NCBI GenBank assembly: GCA_002690445.1
Contig: NZER01000268.1
Location: 1-8,399, forward strand
Direction of reading: 5' to 3'
From: Candidatus Pacearchaeota archaeon
Lineage (GTDB): Archaea; Nanoarchaeota; Nanoarchaeia; Pacearchaeales; GW2011-AR1
Length of the DNA stretch: 8,399 nucleotides
The first letter of the stretch is position 1, and every line of letters starts with the position of its first letter. Under the pieces are notes generated by a model that saw nothing but the letters and a program-made list of their open reading frames with translations, did no database searches and had not been told where the DNA came from. Shown here in pieces: positions 6,400 to 8,399 of this stretch. A program made the translations under genes and the position numbers.

Positions 6400-7097
6400 T
6401 GGTCAATATCAATAACACCGCCTGTAGTAATGGCAACCAAATCCACTATGCCGGAAGTGCTGCCACCTGAGTTCGTCTGGTCGATGTCGATATTGTTAGT
6501 ATTTCCCGTGACATCGGCGGTGATGCTGTGATTGGCATTTCCGGTCTGGGTCGTGTCGATGTCATTTGAGTCACCATCAACGTCCCAGTTATTCGTCCCG
6601 CCGACCACCTCACTGACCAGATTCAGATTATTGCTGGTTCCGGCGATAACGATGTCGGTATTTCCGCTGGTTGCTGTTGCAGCCGCTCCCTGGGTGAATG
6701 CAAGGACGTTAGAGTCCCCCGTCGCAGCAAAATCGAAATCGCTTCCAGCCGTATCCCCCGTCCCTCCAACTGCAAGTGTCTGGGTGTTGGAGTCCCCGGT
6801 ACTTCTTAATGTAAAGGAGCTACTGTTCCCTTGGGCAATCGTAGCCGCTATAACATTTGAGTCACCAATTTGGTCAACGTCAACCGTCATGCCTGTACCT
6901 GCCAATGAGACTCTGGCAGAGGTGGTTCCAATCACATTTGAGTTTCCGATCTGGTCAATATTCATGGTCAGTGCGCTACTTCCGCCACTCTGAGTGATGT
7001 ATATACTATTATTGGCTCCATAAGCTGAAACCATGTAAGCCAGAGAGTATAAAAATATGAGATAGCCTACTGACCACTTAATGATTAGAGTCTGCAT
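6381..7097 (-). CDS. Curlin-repeat secreted protein of degenerate GDSN type
   Basis: A 238-residue secreted repeat protein. The signal peptide spans about residues 1-27 (IIKWSVGYLIFLYSLAYMVSA, cleavage near SAYGA). The mature part starts with a textbook curlin strand, NNSIYITQSG (29-38), followed by about ten units marked by G-[DNT]-[SAT]-N: GNSN 51, GDSN 78, GDSN 101, GDSN 127, GTSN 153, GDSN 175, GNAN 186, GNTN 198. Only some units keep the internal Gln (MNIDQIG, VDVDQIG, DTTQTG, IDIDQ). It ends in QCTSGC, its only cysteines. The ATG at 7097 is secured by AGGAGG six bases upstream, the best ribosome site in the cassette, and overlaps the csgG-like gene by 20 bases. Low in charge apart from Asp and rich in Gly, Ser, Thr and Asn, as expected for an amyloid-type fibre subunit. 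A CsgA/CsgB-like role is inferred from its neighbours. Confidence 0.83.
   Translation of the reverse strand: MQTLIIKWSVGYLIFLYSLAYMVSAYGANNSIYITQSGGSSALTMNIDQIGNSNVIGTTSARVSLAGTGMTVDVDQIGDSNVIAATIAQGNSSSFTLRSTGDSNTQTLAVGGTGDTAGSDFDFAATGDSNVLAFTQGAAATATSGNTDIVIAGTSNNLNLVSEVVGGTNNWDVDGDSNDIDTTQTGNANHSITADVTGNTNNIDIDQTNSGGSTSGIVDLVAITTGGVIDIDQCTSGC
6384..7013 (-). repeat. Degenerate curlin repeat array with GDSN signature
   Basis: Protein-level repeats in which the turn G-D-S-N followed by a hydrophobic residue recurs about eight times at irregular spacing (11 to 27 residues). The strand Gln ladder is kept at the two ends and mostly lost in the middle (about residues 90-175). Confidence 0.75.
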
Positions 7098-7935
7098 CTG
7101 ATACCTCCTCTGTGTAATCCCACAGATCTAGTTCAATGCCTTCCGTAATTATCGCATAAACGGCTGCTTCAATAGCACTTCTCGCAGCGTATGTAGCTGT
7201 CTCATTCCTTGCTACGCCTGCCTCCAACTCAAACAATTCCGTACCATTCTCTGTGAACCTGAACAAATCAACGCCTGCGGCGGTTGAATAGACCTGCTTA
7301 GTCGTTATCACATTCAATAAAATCTGCCCTGTTTGCACCAGAACGGCTCTTAAAGCTACCGTAACCTCATCAACCCGATACTGAGTATTCAATCCAATCC
7401 CAAGATATCTCGCGCCAATCCCGCCAGAAGATAAATTCGTGTCGTAGCCGATAATGCCTCCTGACATGATGAGCCCGCTAAACAATAGCGGCTCTAGCTG
7501 GTTAGCCCCTTCGCCATCGTAGCTATTACGGGTGGAGATAATGAGTTGCCGTTCACGGGTCAAAGCATCCAGACCACCACGTTCTGCGACTAAAAACCAC
7601 GTTCCATTACCCGCAGCCAGCAACGCATCTATCAGAAAGCTGTCTGCACCTTGGGTTACGGCGGTGCTGAATAACGCCATGTTGTCGGCTGTAGCTCTCT
7701 GTCCAGTCAGGTCAAGAAAACTGTAAACACTTACGACAGCCTTCTGCCGTGGCATGGGCAGATCAATAAGATCCCTGAGTGTTGGTCGTGCTATCTTCGG
7801 GCCGCGTGGACAGTCATTGGCATCGAACCCGTTCTCATTGATGTAGTCCTCGCTGAAACTCGCACACTCACGCGCCGAATTTACACTTGCACATCCGGTT
7901 AACAGAACCACTAAACATAAGGCTAGATGCCGCAC
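7078..7935 (-). CDS. csgG: CsgG, outer-membrane curli secretion channel lipoprotein
   Basis: CsgG forms a multimeric outer-membrane pore that exports curli subunits. The 285-residue product has a lipoprotein signal with lipobox LTGC (Cys15). The core is easily aligned to E. coli CsgG from memory: YSFLDLTGQ (71-79), FSTAVTQGADSFLIDAL (89-105), GTWFLVAERGGLDALTRERQLI, LIMSGGIIGYDTN (155-167), SSGGIGARYLGIGLNTQYRVDEVTVALR (169-196) and LWDY near the end. Of the E. coli constriction residues Tyr51, Asn55 and Phe56, only the Phe is kept (Phe89 here). An insert of about 25 residues with Cys24 and Cys42 follows the lipobox. The start is GTG at 7935, overlapping the CsgF stop by 13 bases with no clear ribosome site, so translation is probably coupled to csgF. 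Signal and lipobox start exactly at this GTG. Confidence 0.95.
   Translation of the reverse strand: MRHLALCLVVLLTGCASVNSARECASFSEDYINENGFDANDCPRGPKIARPTLRDLIDLPMPRQKAVVSVYSFLDLTGQRATADNMALFSTAVTQGADSFLIDALLAAGNGTWFLVAERGGLDALTRERQLIISTRNSYDGEGANQLEPLLFSGLIMSGGIIGYDTNLSSGGIGARYLGIGLNTQYRVDEVTVALRAVLVQTGQILLNVITTKQVYSTAAGVDLFRFTENGTELFELEAGVARNETATYAARSAIEAAVYAIITEGIELDLWDYTEEVSDADSNH
7104..7109 (-). promoter_or_regulatory. Strong ribosome binding site of the GDSN curlin gene
   Basis: A perfect AGGAGG on the minus strand lies 6 bases before ATG 7097-7095, inside the 3' end of the csgG gene. It is the strongest site of the cassette and would favour high expression of this subunit compared with csgG. 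Confidence 0.75.
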
Positions 7936-8399
7936 TCGTCTGTGCTACAAATACCGAAAGACCCAACGGGTATGCGGATTTCTGTTATGCCCCCATCTGT
8001 GTCAGCAACTGTCAAAATAATCTCAGTGCCCGTATTGATGAAGCTGATCTGGTTGCCTTCAAGGTCGAAAACACCGCCAGAACCACCTGTCTCTGAATTA
8101 AATAAGCTCTCCGCAAGGTCACGCGATAGCTGGCTGAATATGCGACTCTCAAGATTCCTGACGAACTTGGCGAGCGTTGTATTTTCCTTATCCCTTAATA
8201 TCTCACTGGCTTTTGATTCAATCTCCTCACGGATAGCCTGTTTTCGGCTTCGTTCCTGTTCGTCAATCGTCAGAAAATGGGCAGATTGGCCTGCACCACT
8301 GAAGCTGGGATTCTTGAACTGGAAAGTGAGGTCAGTTGCCGATGCAGGGAACGACAGAAAAATAGCCGCCACTACAGCCACCACAATGGCAATCCTAGC
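7923..8399 (-). CDS. csgF: CsgF, curli assembly factor at the pore exit (5' end off the window)
   Basis: CsgF binds CsgG, forms a second constriction in the channel and helps nucleate fibres outside the cell. After the signal peptide (ending FPASA) the mature protein starts TDLTFQFKNPSFSG, matching the E. coli CsgF N-terminus GTMTFQFRNPNFGG, the segment that inserts into the CsgG pore. The rest follows the family: a helical middle (about residues 43-95 counted from the GTG at 8384) and a C-terminal beta part, VFDLEGNQISFINTGTEIILTVAD. The GTG at 8384 would give a signal peptide without positive charge. The frame stays open to the right edge and adds Ala-Arg-Ile-Ala-Ile, so the true start probably lies outside the window. 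The end GICSTDECGI carries a cysteine pair that I do not expect in E. coli CsgF. The stop overlaps the csgG start by 13 bases. Confidence 0.92.
   Translation of the reverse strand, partial: ARIAIVVAVVAAIFLSFPASATDLTFQFKNPSFSGAGQSAHFLTIDEQERSRKQAIREEIESKASEILRDKENTTLAKFVRNLESRIFSQLSRDLAESLFNSETGGSGGVFDLEGNQISFINTGTEIILTVADTDGGITEIRIPVGSFGICSTDECGI

Noticed and set aside
6532..6993. Open frame of 153 codons on the plus strand
   Set aside because: It mirrors the GDSN curlin repeats on the opposite strand. Its repetitive composition is explained by those repeats, and it has no recognisable domain.
6381..7097. GDSN repeat protein as a phage tail spike or fibre
   Set aside because: Beta-solenoid fibres can have similar turns, but this protein has an N-terminal signal peptide, starts with a textbook curlin strand and sits between CsgG and FecR genes. 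A secreted curlin fits better.

Overview
The whole window is read from the minus strand, so gene order runs from high to low coordinates, and no convincing plus-strand gene was found. The right two thirds encodes a curli-type amyloid secretion cassette and a membrane adenylate cyclase. The left quarter encodes tailed-phage lysis and head-assembly proteins. The most economical reading is a piece of a tailed (dsDNA) phage genome, probably an environmental or marine-type phage of a Gram-negative host. A host with an outer membrane follows from CsgG and CsgF, which act in that membrane. No integrase, tRNA or host housekeeping gene is visible, so a prophage can be neither shown nor excluded. The virus assignment rests on family recognition by eye, not on a search.

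Layout in order of transcription. (1) CsgF, running off the right edge (8399-7923). (2) CsgG outer-membrane secretion lipoprotein (7935-7078). (3) A curlin-repeat protein of the degenerate GDSN type (7097-6381). (4) A secreted FecR-domain protein with an acidic linker and a curlin-like last strand (6399-5314). (5) A second, canonical curlin-repeat protein with about ten repeats and three cysteine pairs (5357-4563, probably starting at 5342). (6) A 90-residue unknown protein (4570-4298). (7) A CHASE2 class III adenylate cyclase (4301-2520). All seven overlap their neighbours by 4 to about 44 bases, so they look like one translationally coupled operon. After a 58-base gap come (8) a T4-type lysozyme (2461-1997), (9) a 65-residue helical protein (1949-1752), (10) a GroES-like co-chaperonin (1759-1331), (11) a probable capsid scaffold (1316-405) and (12) a partial virion-associated protein cut by the left edge (399-1).

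How the genes may work together. CsgG and CsgF would form the export pore and its extracellular cap. The two curlin-repeat proteins are the likely cargo that polymerises on the cell surface. The FecR protein, with its signal peptide, and the CHASE2 cyclase, with a large periplasmic sensor domain, could form a sensing pair that converts an envelope signal into cAMP. That pairing is inference. No CsgE, CsgC or CsgD is seen in the window, and neither curlin protein can be named CsgA or CsgB with confidence. The striking point is that this cell-surface and signalling module sits on the same strand and directly upstream of phage lysis and capsid genes, with no terminator of convincing form between them.

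There is no gene-free stretch above 300 bases. The largest gaps are 2462-2519 and 1950-1996.
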